A stretch of DNA of 64,000 bases, taken from NCBI GenBank assembly GCA_013397795.1, contig VZTJ01000086.1, positions 503,626-567,625 of the forward strand. The letters run 5' to 3'. The notes below the pieces were generated by a model, which did no database searches, was not told the DNA's origin, and was given only the letters and a program-made list of their open reading frames with translations. The DNA comes from Orthonyx spaldingii. Its lineage: Eukaryota > Chordata > Aves > Passeriformes > Orthonychidae. Every line of letters begins with the position of its first letter. The stretch's first letter is position 1. Of the stretch, positions 48,011-57,912 are shown piece after piece. The position numbers and the translations under genes are program-made.

Positions 48011-49815
48011 CGCTGGAGCCCTCTGTGTCCTTTAATTCCGAGAGTGCCACGCTGGAAGGAGATGCCCTTCAGATGCCCTCTCCGCTGTACCTGCAGGCTC
48101 TCTGCAGAGCACACAGGAACCCGGCCCTCTCTGGGTTACAGGTGGGGCACAGCCCCGGCTCCAGGGCAGGAATGCAGGATTGTACATCAGCCTCCTGCCG
48201 GGCTGGAGGCTCCATGGGGATGACCCTGCCTCCACCACGCACACCAGGCTGTGCCAGTGTGGGTCCCAGCAGGACCTGCAGACATCAGAGCTGCCTCCTG
48301 CTGATTCCTCCCCTGGAAGAGGATGAAGTGCGAAGGTGAGGCAGGGAAGGGAGATGGGAAGTGTTCCTATTCCTCCACCTCCCCCTCCCAGGTACCGAGC
48401 TGGGCACGCAGCATCAGCTGCCACTGCACTGCCCTTCCCTGGGCTCCGAGAGGACTGGCGTCACGTGCAGGGCAGGTTGACCTTGGGGCTGCATTCCCAG
48501 AGAGATGCCGGTGGACAGGACCCTCCCCCACGAGCTACTGGGGAAATGCAGCCTCGGACCAGCCAGGGTGGCTGGGGACACTCACAACCTGCTCAGTGGT
48601 GTGCAAGAGTCCCAGACATGCTTTTGTAATACCCTTAACTCTGCCCTGTAACTGCTGTTCCCAGGATCTGTGCCACAGCCAGCATTCCCGAAAGCATCCC
48701 GCTGCTGCACATGCAGTGACTTCTGTGTGTGGCTAAAAGGGGTATGGAAAAGTGTTTGGTTGCTTCAGGTGTTGCCAGCTCCTCCCTAACAGAGGTAAAA
48801 ACTCACCCAAGGAAAAAAATTCCCCAGCAATAGGTCTCCAATAGCGCCTGAAGCGGGTGCAGTGGATGAGAGTGATGGTGTGCCTCCAGGAGCCAAGCTG
48901 CTCCCTGTCCCCCCAGAGACTCAGTCCTCCTCCAGCATCCTCCACAGCTACCTCTGACTTTCAATCCACATTCGTGAAAAAACTTCATAATCTCCCTGAC
49001 TAGGGAAGGTTTTGGGTCATATACAGATGGATGGAAGGAAATTAATTTTCTGCTTGGGCACTGAATCGTCCTAGAAGACCTTCATCTCACACTGCAGCTC
49101 GCTGGACCATGCCAGCCTGTTGAATTTCCTCGTGTGACACCATGGGGGGCTGTTTGGGCCCTTCGCAATCAAATAAGAGTCAGAGATACATAAAAGATGA
49201 GAAATGAGAATTCCTGCCCCCTTGCAGAGTGAACACCCCCTTCTCCCATTGACAAAAACACAACCAGAATTTGACTCCCATGATTTTCAGAGCTGATCAG
49301 TAATTTGGGGGTGCCCAGTGCCTCCAAAATTCTGCACATTCATCAGCATTGGGGTGCCCAGGATCTCATGCTTGTCAAGTGGTTTAGGGTGTTACCAGCC
49401 AGTCACCAAGGTTTTGTAGACTAAAAATCCATGAGGCCTCCACCGTTCCTTTGTGCTGTCTCCTGAGAGCCAAGTGAGAATCTCATGCCCTTGCACATCA
49501 CATCCCTGCTCTGGCTCAGCAGCTGGACACTCCTGGTACTCGTGATCCTGAGCTTCCCCACCACATCCAGATGAGACCGTGGCATCTGCAGCTTTCCACT
49601 TCAAACCATCCTTGTGCGTGGATCTTCGTAAATGGTGGTGGCCTTCTCAATTCCCACATTGCTCCCTTTGCCTTGGAAGCAGCGTGGCTGCAGCATTTGG
49701 CTCCAATCCTCCTCACTCCTCTCTGCCCTTCCAGGGGCTGAGTCCCTGCGCACAATCGGGAGCTTCCCCCACAGGATCACCTGGGGCCAGGTGGGCGAGG
49801 AGCTGGGGCGAGGGG
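48011..49815. other. Unique sequence, no gene seen
   Basis: GC-rich at the left and more mixed after 48.7 kb. No repeat family was recognised. Stop-free frames are short and overlapping. Confidence 0.45.
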
Positions 49816-49931
49816 CACGGCTGGCACGGGTGCCCATGGTGGAACACGGCTGGCACGGGTGCCCATGGTGGAACACGGCTGGCACGGGTGCCCATGGTGG
49901 AACACGGCTGGCACGGGTGCCCGTGCTGGAA
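49816..49931. repeat. 29-bp minisatellite, four copies
   Basis: Four head-to-tail copies with exact 29-bp spacing. Copies 2 and 3 are identical; copies 1 and 4 differ only near the array edges (copy 4 has CCGTGCTGGAA in place of CCATGGTGGAA). Each unit holds a GGCAC-GG-GTGCC stem. Because 29 is not a multiple of three, the repeat cycles through all frames and creates open frames on both strands that are not genes. Confidence 0.97.
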
Positions 49932-50084
49932 CAGCCGTGCAGGGCTGCGGGAGCTGGGCTCCCATGTGCGGGAGGCGGGATGTGCCGGATGATCGCTCCC
50001 CGCGCTGGCCGGGGCTGGCGAGAGCCCTGCCAGCACCCCTCGGTCAGATGGGAGCTGAAGGGCTGCCTGGCTCTCCGTGACTCA

Positions 50085-50370
50085 GCAATAATGCTTTGGG
50101 TAGTTAACATTTCATTATCATTTTTAAAGGCTAAGTGGCTTTTACCACCTGAGAAGTATATTAATGGCCCCAGTAAAACACTCCCCTGAGTGCCCTAATG
50201 CTTCTGTTATATCGATTCATTTCCCCCCTCCCCCCTTTCCTTCTTTCTTTTTTAAAACATTTTTTCTCTCTCCCTGCATGTATTCCCCCATTATGAAAAA
50301 TACACACTCATTTATACGGTGCAGACAGGGGGAATAATGCCGTTCTGCACCTAATAACACTGCTGAATCC
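50085..50370. promoter_or_regulatory. Candidate conserved non-coding element
   Basis: AT-rich DNA with TTAACATTTCATTATC, GTATATTAATGGCC and TTATATCGATTCATTTC, a C-rich pyrimidine tract at 50220-50260, then CATTTATACGGTGCAGAC and CTAATAACAC. It is non-repetitive and unlike the GC-rich flanks. Inferred from composition only. Confidence 0.28.
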
Positions 50371-50564
50371 TCCCTTCCTCACTTGCTTATTACTCCCCAC
50401 AGCAGAGAGACAAGAGGCAGATGGTGACAAATTCCTTCCCTGCCCCCGCAGATGATCAGCTTATTCCCTGGGTTCCCTGGGTTATTCCCAAGGGGATTTC
50501 TTGGGGTTTGGAGGTGGTTCCTTCAGCCTCCGGAAACCTTTCCCTTGGGTTGTGTTGCTTCCTG

Positions 50565-50937
50565 CGTCGTGTCCTCACTGCAAGAAAGGCATTGAGAGGC
50601 TGGAGTGTGTCCAGGGAAGGGAACGGAGCTGGGGAAGGGGCTGGAGCACCAGCAGTGGCTGAGGGAGCTGGGAAAGGGGCTCAGCCTGGAGAAAAGGAGG
50701 CTCAGGGGGCCCTTCTGGCTCTGCACAGCTCCCTGACAGGAGGGGGCAGCCGGGGGGGTCGGGATCTGCTCCCAGGGCACAGGGACAGGAGGAGAGGGAA
50801 CGGCCTCAGGCTGGGCCAGGGGAGAATCAGGTTGGACATCAGGAAGAATTTCCTCACTGGAAGGGTGGTCAGGCATTGGAAGGGGCTGCCCAGAGAGGTG
50901 GTGGAGTCACCATCTCTGGAAGTGTTCAAGAAATTAC
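50565..50937 (+). mobile_element. CR1 LINE, forward, lacking its 3' tail
   Basis: Forward CR1 from CTCACTGCAAGAAAGGCATT through GGAGTGTGTCCAGGGAAGGG, AGCCTGGAGAAAAGGAGGCT and GTTGGACATCAGGAAGAATT to CTCTGGAAGTGTTCAAGAAA. The final part with the octamers is missing. It meets an oppositely oriented copy. Confidence 0.93.
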
Positions 50938-50949
50938 CTCCAAGAATCC

Positions 50950-51178
50950 CTTGGAAGACACCTCCGGGATCATCAAGTCCAACTCAGCACCCTGTCAGCC
51001 AGCCCAGAGAGCACTGAGTGCCACATCCAGTCATTCCTTGACCTCCAGGGATGGAGACTCCATCACTGACCTGGGCAGCCTTCCAATGCCTGGCCACCCT
51101 TTCAGTGAAGAAATTCTTTCTGATGTCCCACCCGAACCTCCCCTGGTGAACATCAAGGCTGTGTCCCCTTGAAGATCT
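50950..51178 (-). mobile_element. CR1 LINE, reverse, facing the preceding copy
   Basis: Minus-strand CR1 3' region. From left to right it shows GGGATCATCAAGTCCAACTC, CCACATCCAGTCATTCCTTG, CAGGGATGGAGACTCCATCA, GGCAGCCTTCCAATGCCTGG and CGAACCTCCCCTGGTGAACA. No octamer tail is left. Its right half is the inverted counterpart of 50820-50937. Confidence 0.92.
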
Positions 51179-51289
51179 TCCCCACCACAAATGCAGACCC
51201 CAAATTCCTGGATACCACCTGCTGTACAGGCCAGGCAGGAGCCTCCCAACGCAGATTTGGTTGCTGCTAACGCTGGGTCTCACAGTGAA

Positions 51290-51530
51290 GGACTTGCTGT
51301 GTCACCAGAGGCACACTGGTACCGTGTGGGCTGCTCCGAGCTGCTGAGAGGGGCTGCTGGTTGACAGTGGCTGAACAAGCGCCCAGGAGTGCCCAGGTGG
51401 CCAAAAAGGCCAAGGGCACTTGGTCTGTACCAGAAATAACGTGTCCAGCAGGACCAGGGCAGTGATTGTTCCCCTGTGCTGGGCACTGCTGAGGTCTTTT
51501 CCAACCTAAATACTTCTATGATCCTATGCA
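51290..51530 (+). mobile_element. CR1 LINE with large internal deletion
   Basis: The clear part starts near 51358 with GGTTGACAGTGGCTGAAC, GCCCAGGTGGCCAAAAAGGC and CAGCAGGACCAGGGCAGTGA, blocks upstream of the usual truncated copies. At about 51485-51495 it jumps directly to GAGGTCTTTTCCAACCTAAA and a CTTCTATGATCCTATG tail. The several hundred bases that normally separate these are absent. Homology upstream of 51358 is weak. Confidence 0.85.
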
Positions 51531-53864
51531 ATAACTTCCGAAAAGTGATTCCCCTCTCCACTCCACCCCTTTCATCAAAAAGCCATTTCTGATAAATAAA
51601 ATGCCAGTTTCAAAAGACAGGAAAGCAGAGAGCAACCCTGCCAGTGCCAGGTCTCAGGCTGGCCCAGGCACTGATCAAGTTCTGCTGGTGAAGGTCACAA
51701 CTGAAAGATGCTCAGCAGGGTTCCAGATCCCCACAAGACTCCCGTGGAATCAAACTCTCCTGTGATGCTGTGAACTCCGGCTTCTCAGCTCAAGGCTGTG
51801 AACTGTGCATCCTCCCATCGCTGATTTTGACCAGGAGTTGCAGGAGGAAGCTGAGGCACCCTTTGGTCAAAGCTGAGTCAATTTGGCACCAGTGGCACCA
51901 AAGCTCAGCGTGTAACAGAACACACCAGTGGTGTCATTATTTCCAGCCACAAAACGTAATTTTCCACAAAACCAGGGACGGACCTTGGGATATTTTAAAC
52001 CCTGCTTTTCTGACTGGGGTAGCAGCCAACAAGGCAGATTGCAGCGTGACTTACCCCAGTGTGCCATCCCAGCTCAGCTGGGGAAACGGCAGCTTTGGGC
52101 TTTCTTCTTCCTTGGAAGTTTCTTGCCATTTTTCCGTTCTCAAACTTTCACCTAAGGATTGGCAGTCCAGTTCCATCCACATGAAGTTACCTGCTCGGCT
52201 GTGAAGCACCAGGATCCCACTGCCTACCCACAGAAGCTCCACTCCTCAGGTCTTCAGTTTTTCCCCATCTCTAAATCTGGGGAAACATACTCCTCCCAGA
52301 ATTTATTTCTCAACAGGCAAAGCCTCTATTCTTTGCTGCCTTTCTAAATGACCTTTCCCTATCTCGTCACGATTCCCTATCTAAACTATACGGGACAGGT
52401 GACTTCTTCTCATTGTCTCTAACATTTGTTGATATAAAATGGATTTCTTATCTCTGATGAAATACACCTCCCCTTTTCTCATACTTTTTTTTTTTTCTGC
52501 TATTCTCAGCTCAGTATTTCAGGTGAGTTACAGAAATTAATTTGAGCAGTTTCTTGTCTCAGTCCTTTTCTCCTCCAGGAGCTCAAAGACAGCTTCCTGC
52601 ACTGCCCAGCCCTCAGGGAGGGAGGCTGCAGGCATCCTGAAGAGCCACTGAACCTTGCTCCAGCCCAGAGGGACTCAGCCCTCCCCTCGTCTCTTCCAGA
52701 CCTTAACATCCTTTGCATATATATCCCGACCTCAGGCTCTCTGCATGCCAGGGTGTGCTCCCCTGTGACTCTCCCAAGCTCCGGAGGGAGGAGCAGGGAC
52801 AGTTTGTGGGGAAGAGACAGAGCAGCAGCAAGGAGAGAGAAAGGGAGGAGGGTGTCACCACAGCGGCCAGGAGCGAGCAGTGACTTTCTCAGCTGTCCGG
52901 GCTGAGCGCTCCAAGCCGCCCCGGAGCAGCCCCGCGGGAGCCGGCAGCTCCCTGGCATGGCCACTCCCTCCCTCCAGAGCATCCCGGAGCTCTGGGAAGC
53001 CCACCCCGCACACATCAGCAGTGGCACAAACAGCAGGGGCCTTTCATTCCCGAGAGTTGAGCTGAACCTCCAGGAGCTGACCATGGCCTCCATGCCAGTG
53101 ACTCCCTGACCGCTCCCCGCCTCCCCAGCCCCTCTCTCCACCTTGCCTGGCACCCCAAAGCACTACCCCCTCTCTTCCCTCCGTGTGCCCCCTTTCCCAC
53201 CCAGCTCCTGCTCCTGCCATCCCCTGCGGCTCCCTGACGTGCTGCTGGAGTGCAGGGGACACGGCTGCTGGGTGGATCTGTGAGATACGGCGAGATGAGG
53301 GAGCTGGCTGAACTGATGCCCAAGTCTGCAGACTGTCACATTCAGAGCTGCTCTCCTGGAAGTGAGAAAATTTGGTCCCGATAGTAACACTTGGATCGCT
53401 GCTTTGCACAGATGTAACTCCTTTCTCCAGCTTCTGTTTTAATACGCGCGTTCCTGCCTATTCCTGGAGATGCAATTCAGTGCCGGATGGAGGGAGCAGC
53501 CCAAGACACCGAGTCAGCTTCACTCCGCAGCCAGGGGCTTCCCATTGTTCTCCCAAAAAGTTGGCCAGATCTGGAGATCTTCTACCCCAGGGGTCATGTC
53601 TGGCTCGCAGCACATCCCACCCAAAAAAACCACCCAGCCCTCAACCTCCATTCATTGCATTTCACGGGAGTGGGACATTTGGGGACTGAGAGCTCCACAC
53701 CACGCCCTTGTTTTCTTCCACCTGTACCAGTCCGTGTTACCTGTGCCAGGTGTGCTGGAGGGAGGTTGCTGCAGCCGTGTGGTGTCCTGGCAGCCCCGGC
53801 CGGAGCGGGATGGGCGGGACCGGGATCGCGCTGCAGCTGCAGCAGGAGCTGCCTGGCTTTGGGG
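51531..53864. other. Unique sequence, no gene seen
   Basis: A faint MIR-like resemblance exists near 51838-51890 but is too weak to call. A T-run lies at about 52484-52497. CpG-rich spots lie at 52880-52945 and 53790-53835. Long overlapping frames (52506-53153 minus, 53372-53925 plus) have no recognisable domain. Confidence 0.4.
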
Positions 53865-53935
53865 CTTTCCGATTCACAGCCCTAATGCAACATTAATGGG
53901 CTTCGCTGGCGCTGAATATTTATAAACCCAGGAGC
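53865..53935. promoter_or_regulatory. Short candidate conserved element
   Basis: A sharply bounded AT-rich core with CTAATGCAACATTAATGGGC and GCTGAATATTTATAAACCC, set in GC-rich DNA directly after a CpG-rich spot. The TTTATAAA could serve as a TATA box, but no transcript feature supports this. Confidence 0.25.
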
Positions 53936-55184
53936 AACTTCCTGCCCATCCACCGAGAAACTGGGGGCTGCAGGGCAGAGAGCAGCACACGGCCTCTGGC
54001 TCGCCACGGTGGCCTGGCCACGACCCTGCCCACACACCAGGCAGTGGGATCTGCCCAGCCCACCCGCTTGGGAAGGGGAGGAAGATGAGGACAGGGAGGA
54101 CCCAGAGCTGAGCTGTCTGAAACACCTTTCTCTCCCCTTTCAGTCCTACATCTCTGCCTAAATTTGTGGAGAACCACACCAGCTCACACAAACCTACCTC
54201 CCTCCTTTCTCCTGTCACCCTTCCCAACACCCCTGGGCTACCATAGCCCTTCCTAAACCCTGACTCTCCCAGCCGGGGTCCCTTGTCCCCACCCTCTGCT
54301 CCCCTCAGCACCCCCTCCTCTCCCCACTTCCCTGACCAGACATCTCCCTGCCCCAAACCCTGATCTCCTCAGCTCTCCTCGTCTCAATTTTGACAGTTTC
54401 CCAGGGCTCCTTCCCATCTTTCTGCACCTCCCACATCCTGGAGATGCCAATGGAACCTGGTGGCTTCACGACCCTTCCCTCCTCCCACCACGTCCCTGTG
54501 GCAGCCGAGCCACACAAAGCACCGGTGCACGCGGGTGGCATGTCACACCAGAGGTGGCAGAGCCACGCCAGAGCCCCAAGGGACATGACCGAGGACTGTG
54601 CCCACCAGGGTGGGGAGGAGACCCCGAGCAGACCCTGTCCCAGGCCCCTACGGCCCTGTTCCACACTGCTGTGCACGGCAGCCCGCAGTGACTGCTCCAG
54701 TAAGCCTTTTTCAGAAGGAAAAGCACATGGAAAAAATGCAATTTTTTCCCCCCTTTTTACCCAGTTTCAAAGGGATGCTCTGGTTTTTGTTTGTCTCTCG
54801 GAATCTTTTGTGTGGAGACAGAATGAGAAATCGCCCTGCTATGGCTATCTGGCCAGCCAGAGGGAGATGCCAGCCCCCAGGGGACACCACTTTTGGCGTG
54901 TGGGGACCTTCTCTCCCACCCAGCCTCCTTGGCCACTCTTCCCAGTGCAGGGCAGGTGGAAAGCCCTCCTTGAGGGTGGAGGGAGAGCCCAGGAAGGCTC
55001 TCACCCAGCTGGGGCGATGTTGCAGTGAGGAGCATGGTTGGGCTCTGCTCCAGCTCACCTCACCTTGCACCGGGCACTGCAGCTGGGGTGGCTCGGGGGG
55101 GGGTGGTCCTGGGGTCCAGGGACATCCCCCCTCCCCATCCCCACTGCCCCGGGAGTGCCCGGTGGCCCAGGCCACCTCTCGCCT
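53936..55184. other. GC- and pyrimidine-rich unique sequence, no gene seen
   Basis: Stop-free frames on both strands (53874-54356 minus, 54390-55215 plus, 54711-55175 minus) overlap and lack domains. No transposon was recognised. Confidence 0.45.
55085..55121 (+). other. Potential G-quadruplex motif
   Basis: Runs of four (55085-55088), nine (55095-55103), four (55111-55114) and three (55119-55121) guanines with loops of seven bases or fewer between them satisfy the usual quadruplex pattern on the plus strand. Whether it folds is not shown by sequence alone. Confidence 0.5.
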
Positions 55185-55480
55185 CTCCTGTTTGAGCCGT
55201 CAGCTGCAGCAATAAAAGCACCTCCCCTTCCCAGCCCTACATTAAAAGAGCCGGACCTAAAATTAATTTAGCCCTGCTCTTTGTTGTGGACAATACAGAG
55301 GGGATATTGTGTGTTGGGAGAGAAAGGCTTTTTGTTTGGGTGAGGAGACAGCGGCGGTCTGTTCTTGCGGACATCTGAAAACAAGGCTGGGAAGAGCGGC
55401 CCTTTAAGTTCGGCTGAAGCAAAAACACACAGCCCCATCTCACAATTAAACACAGTATCAAACCGAGAAAGGATCAATTG
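55185..55480. promoter_or_regulatory. Candidate conserved non-coding element
   Basis: A dense mix of AT-rich cores (CAATAAAAGC, CATTAAAAGAGC, CTAAAATTAATTTAGCCC, CAATTAAACACAG) and GC segments with retained CpGs, free of repeats and long open frames. The near-palindromic AAATTAATTTA lies at about 55259-55269. Inferred from composition; an alignment would decide. Confidence 0.3.
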
Positions 55481-55654
55481 AGCCTAAAACAGAAAGCTCC
55501 CCATGTGACAGATTCCAGAAAGTACGTGATACACCATGCCCAGGGCTAGTACATGCCTGCTGTGTTTCCCAGTACATGATTAATTTGACTCAGGGCAGGA
55601 GGCTGCAGGCAAGGGATCTGCAGCACACACTGAAAAGTTTTAACACTTTGAAGA

Positions 55655-55890
55655 CTGGAAGCGCGGCTGAGCGCCGGAGACAAAGGCAGCGGCGGAGGCG
55701 GGCGGTGGGAGCACCGGCCTGATGGACCCACGGACAGCCGGTGATTCGATTTTCAGCCCTTCGCCAGCACGGGGTGTGCTTCCCACTGGAGGCCGGCACC
55801 AGCATCCCCCACCCGGCATCCCGCCTCCATCCCCGCGGGGCTGCTCCCCACGGCCACGCTCCCAGGGAGGATTTGGGGTCGGGGGTCCAT
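55655..55890. promoter_or_regulatory. CpG island
   Basis: By eye about 22 CpGs in 235 bp at high GC, including GCGCGGCTGAGCGCCGG near 55661 and GGCGGCGGGCGG-like runs near 55690-55705. It follows a candidate conserved element and has no assignable exon. Confidence 0.45.
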
Positions 55891-56124
55891 AGGGCAGTCC
55901 CTGCGCTGCAGCCTCACCCTTTGGGGGTGTGACAGGGATCGCCTGGGGAGGTTTGTCTCCCTTTCCCGGTCTTACAGGTGACCTTGGAGATGCGCAGATT
56001 AGAAACAATTAATATATTAGTCGCTTAATTGCTGGAGAGTGCAGATGAAGCCAGCGGGCACTTTCCCCGGGAGGCAAGGGGTGGCGCTGCGACACCAGCA
56101 GAGCAGCCTGTCCTGGTGGGGTGC
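55891..56124. promoter_or_regulatory. Spacer with AT-rich core
   Basis: The only notable part is 55990-56040. There GCAGATTAGAAACAATTAAT and ATATTAGTCGCTTAATTGC-type motifs, with an intact CpG in the AT core, resemble a homeodomain-binding element. Confidence 0.2.
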
Positions 56125-56425
56125 GGGCTGGGGACACTTGGGGTGACATCTCCAAAGCTGCCCCTCCCCGCCCTCCACTGGCTGTCCATGGGGGGACACG
56201 CTTTGCTGAGGGCAGGATACGATCCTGGCCAAGGCTGGGGACACAGGGGTGGCATCCAGAGTTGGATGCCCTCTGTCCTCACTGCCTGGCTCTTGGGGAC
56301 ACAGCCCTTCCACCAGCAGGATGTCACCCTGGCTGGGGACATGGGGGTGGCATCCCCAGAGCGGGGTCCCTGTGTGCCCGTGGGGGACACAGCCCTCCCT
56401 CGGGCAGAGCCCAGCCCTCACCAAG
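56125..56425. repeat. Degenerate tandem repeat, unit about 100 bp
   Basis: Three imperfect units carry the phrase GCTGGGGACA followed by a GGGGTGGCATC-like string at about 56128, 56233 and 56332. A second phrase, GGGGACAC, recurs at about 56192, 56294 and 56384. The divergence shows an old array. It produces the repeated motif in the 277-codon minus-strand frame (56017-56850), which I judge not to be a gene. Confidence 0.6.
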
Positions 56426-57125
56426 GTCTGTGCCACCAGCCAGCCCTGCACTCCTCGCTGTGTGGGTGCTCCCTGCTGCCAGCCCCAGGCTGCCATCCTG
56501 GGGGCAATGTGGGGCCCACAGCACACAGCCATGGGGCTGGGGTGGCTGCTGTGCAGCAGCAGGGCTGGCATCACTGGGCTCAGGCTGTGCAAGCCACCCC
56601 TGAAAGCAAACAGAACCCAGGCTGTGACTGCGCTCCTCAGAACGGCTGGAGACAGGACCTCACAGCTCTGCTGCTTGCTGCCAGCCTCCTCTCCCAGGCC
56701 TGGGAATGGTTTTAGCTTGGGAGTGACACTCCCCAGCCTCAGCCCCAGCTCTGGACCCTGCACGCTGCTGCAGAGGTGCTGCGGCGCATCACAGGGAGCC
56801 CCAGTTTGGGGGGGGAGGATTCCTGAGATCCCTTGTCCCTGGGAGAACACACCTCACCCAGGGCTGCTCTGTTCCCTGCCACACTGAGCCTTCAACCAGC
56901 ACGACTTTTCCAAAAATATCTTTCTCAACAGGGCAAGCCAGGCTGTCTCGTGAAGGAAGCAGACCCACAAGCTACCAGGGGCTGAGCCACACAGAGGTTT
57001 GGCACCATCCGCTTTCCAAGTAACTCCCTCACGCTGAAGAGGCTGAGCCATCCGCGTGCGGGATGCAGAGCAGGACGGAGCCGGAGAGCAGCAGGGTCAG
57101 CCCATCCTTGGGCTGTGCTCCCCCC
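56426..57125. other. GC-rich unique sequence, no gene seen
   Basis: Overlapping frames on both strands without domains. CpG density rises from about 57050. No transposon was recognised. Confidence 0.45.
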
Positions 57126-57252
57126 CATAAAATGCAGACGCTCCTGGCTGCCTCACAGAGGGGCTCCGTTCATTATCCGCTGCAAAGTGCTCCGAGATCC
57201 TCGGATCAAAGGTGCCGTCACAGCGTCGGGCCTGATTATTATTGATTATCCG
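57126..57252 (+). mobile_element. MIR/CORE-SINE copy, well preserved, CpG-rich
   Basis: Forward MIR-type SINE in the expected order: CATAAAATGCAGACG, GCCTCACAGAGGGGCTC, TTCATTATCCGCTGCAAAGT, GCTCCGAGATCCTCGGATCA, AAGGTGCCG, and an ATTATTATTG-type tail. The GAGATCCTCGGAT and AAAGGTGC phrases are characteristic of amniote MIR 3' ends. It still holds about eight CpGs, unusual for so old a family, and lies at the left of a CpG-rich block. Preservation suggests co-option, which is inference. Confidence 0.65.
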
Positions 57253-57480
57253 TTCCAAGCCAGGTCCCAAACGAAGCCAGCGAGCCCTGAACGCTGAGGA
57301 GCCGAGGGAGGGCCCAGCAATCGACTGGCGATTTTTACTGTGGATGACCCGAGCCAGGGAGCAATTTCTGTTCATCCATCAAGGAAGATCCAGGCGTGAG
57401 CAAACAGTCAGGTCATGGGCATTCATTTTATTATTAAATCCTAAAGGGGCCGCGGCTCATGCAGCTGGATGTAAGTGATC
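57253..57480. promoter_or_regulatory. CpG-rich candidate enhancer or promoter block
   Basis: It continues from the SINE with intact CpGs (CCAAACGAAGCCAGCGAGCC, CAATCGACTGGCGATTTTTA) and an AT core TTCATTTTATTATTAAATCC at about 57422. GGGGCCGCGGCTCATGCAGC follows. A donor-like GTAAGT lies at 57471-57476 just after an ATG at 57459, so a short first exon is possible but unsupported. I favour a regulatory element. Confidence 0.38.
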
Positions 57481-57912
57481 TTCGTGTTAAAAAGACGAGC
57501 TTTGAATTTAATTTTGCAGCCAGGCTGATAGACCTGGGGATGACTCAGCCAGAAGAACCAGCCAGGCCTTCTCCTCAGGGAGGAACAACACAGCCAGGAA
57601 GAGTCAGGGGCCAGCTCCCAGCACAGCACAGCCCTCAGGTCCCTCATGGAGTCCCTGCTGTCCCTACTTTGCTCTCCTGTCCTCCTGCACCGTGTGCCAG
57701 GGTGGCTGCCTCCCAGCCTGAGCTCACCTAGAAGGTTGTGCTTGTGCTGGGGACAGGCTCTGAGCTGTGCTACCCCAACACAGGCACAGGTGGAGTGAAT
57801 TCTAACAGTGCTCTGGTGGCGTGAGCCATGCCTAGGGCAGGAGCACACACTGCACCACGTGTGGGTTCACCCTGTGTGGCTGTACACACACATCACCTGC
57901 TGCAGAGGTGTA
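57481..57912. other. Unique sequence, no gene seen
   Basis: AT-rich at the left edge (57500-57525), then ordinary GC-rich DNA leading into the minisatellite. No repeats or coding signal. Confidence 0.4.

Noticed and set aside
49601..50189. Repetitive frames on both strands around 49.8 kb
   Set aside because: They are the 29-bp minisatellite read in successive frames.
51838..51890. MIR-like words (GGAAGCTGAGGCAC)
   Set aside because: Only about 15 bases match well and the neighbours are not in MIR order.
56017..56850. 277-codon minus-strand frame with internal repeats
   Set aside because: Repeats arise from a diverged tandem array, and plus-strand frames of 160-228 codons cover the same DNA.
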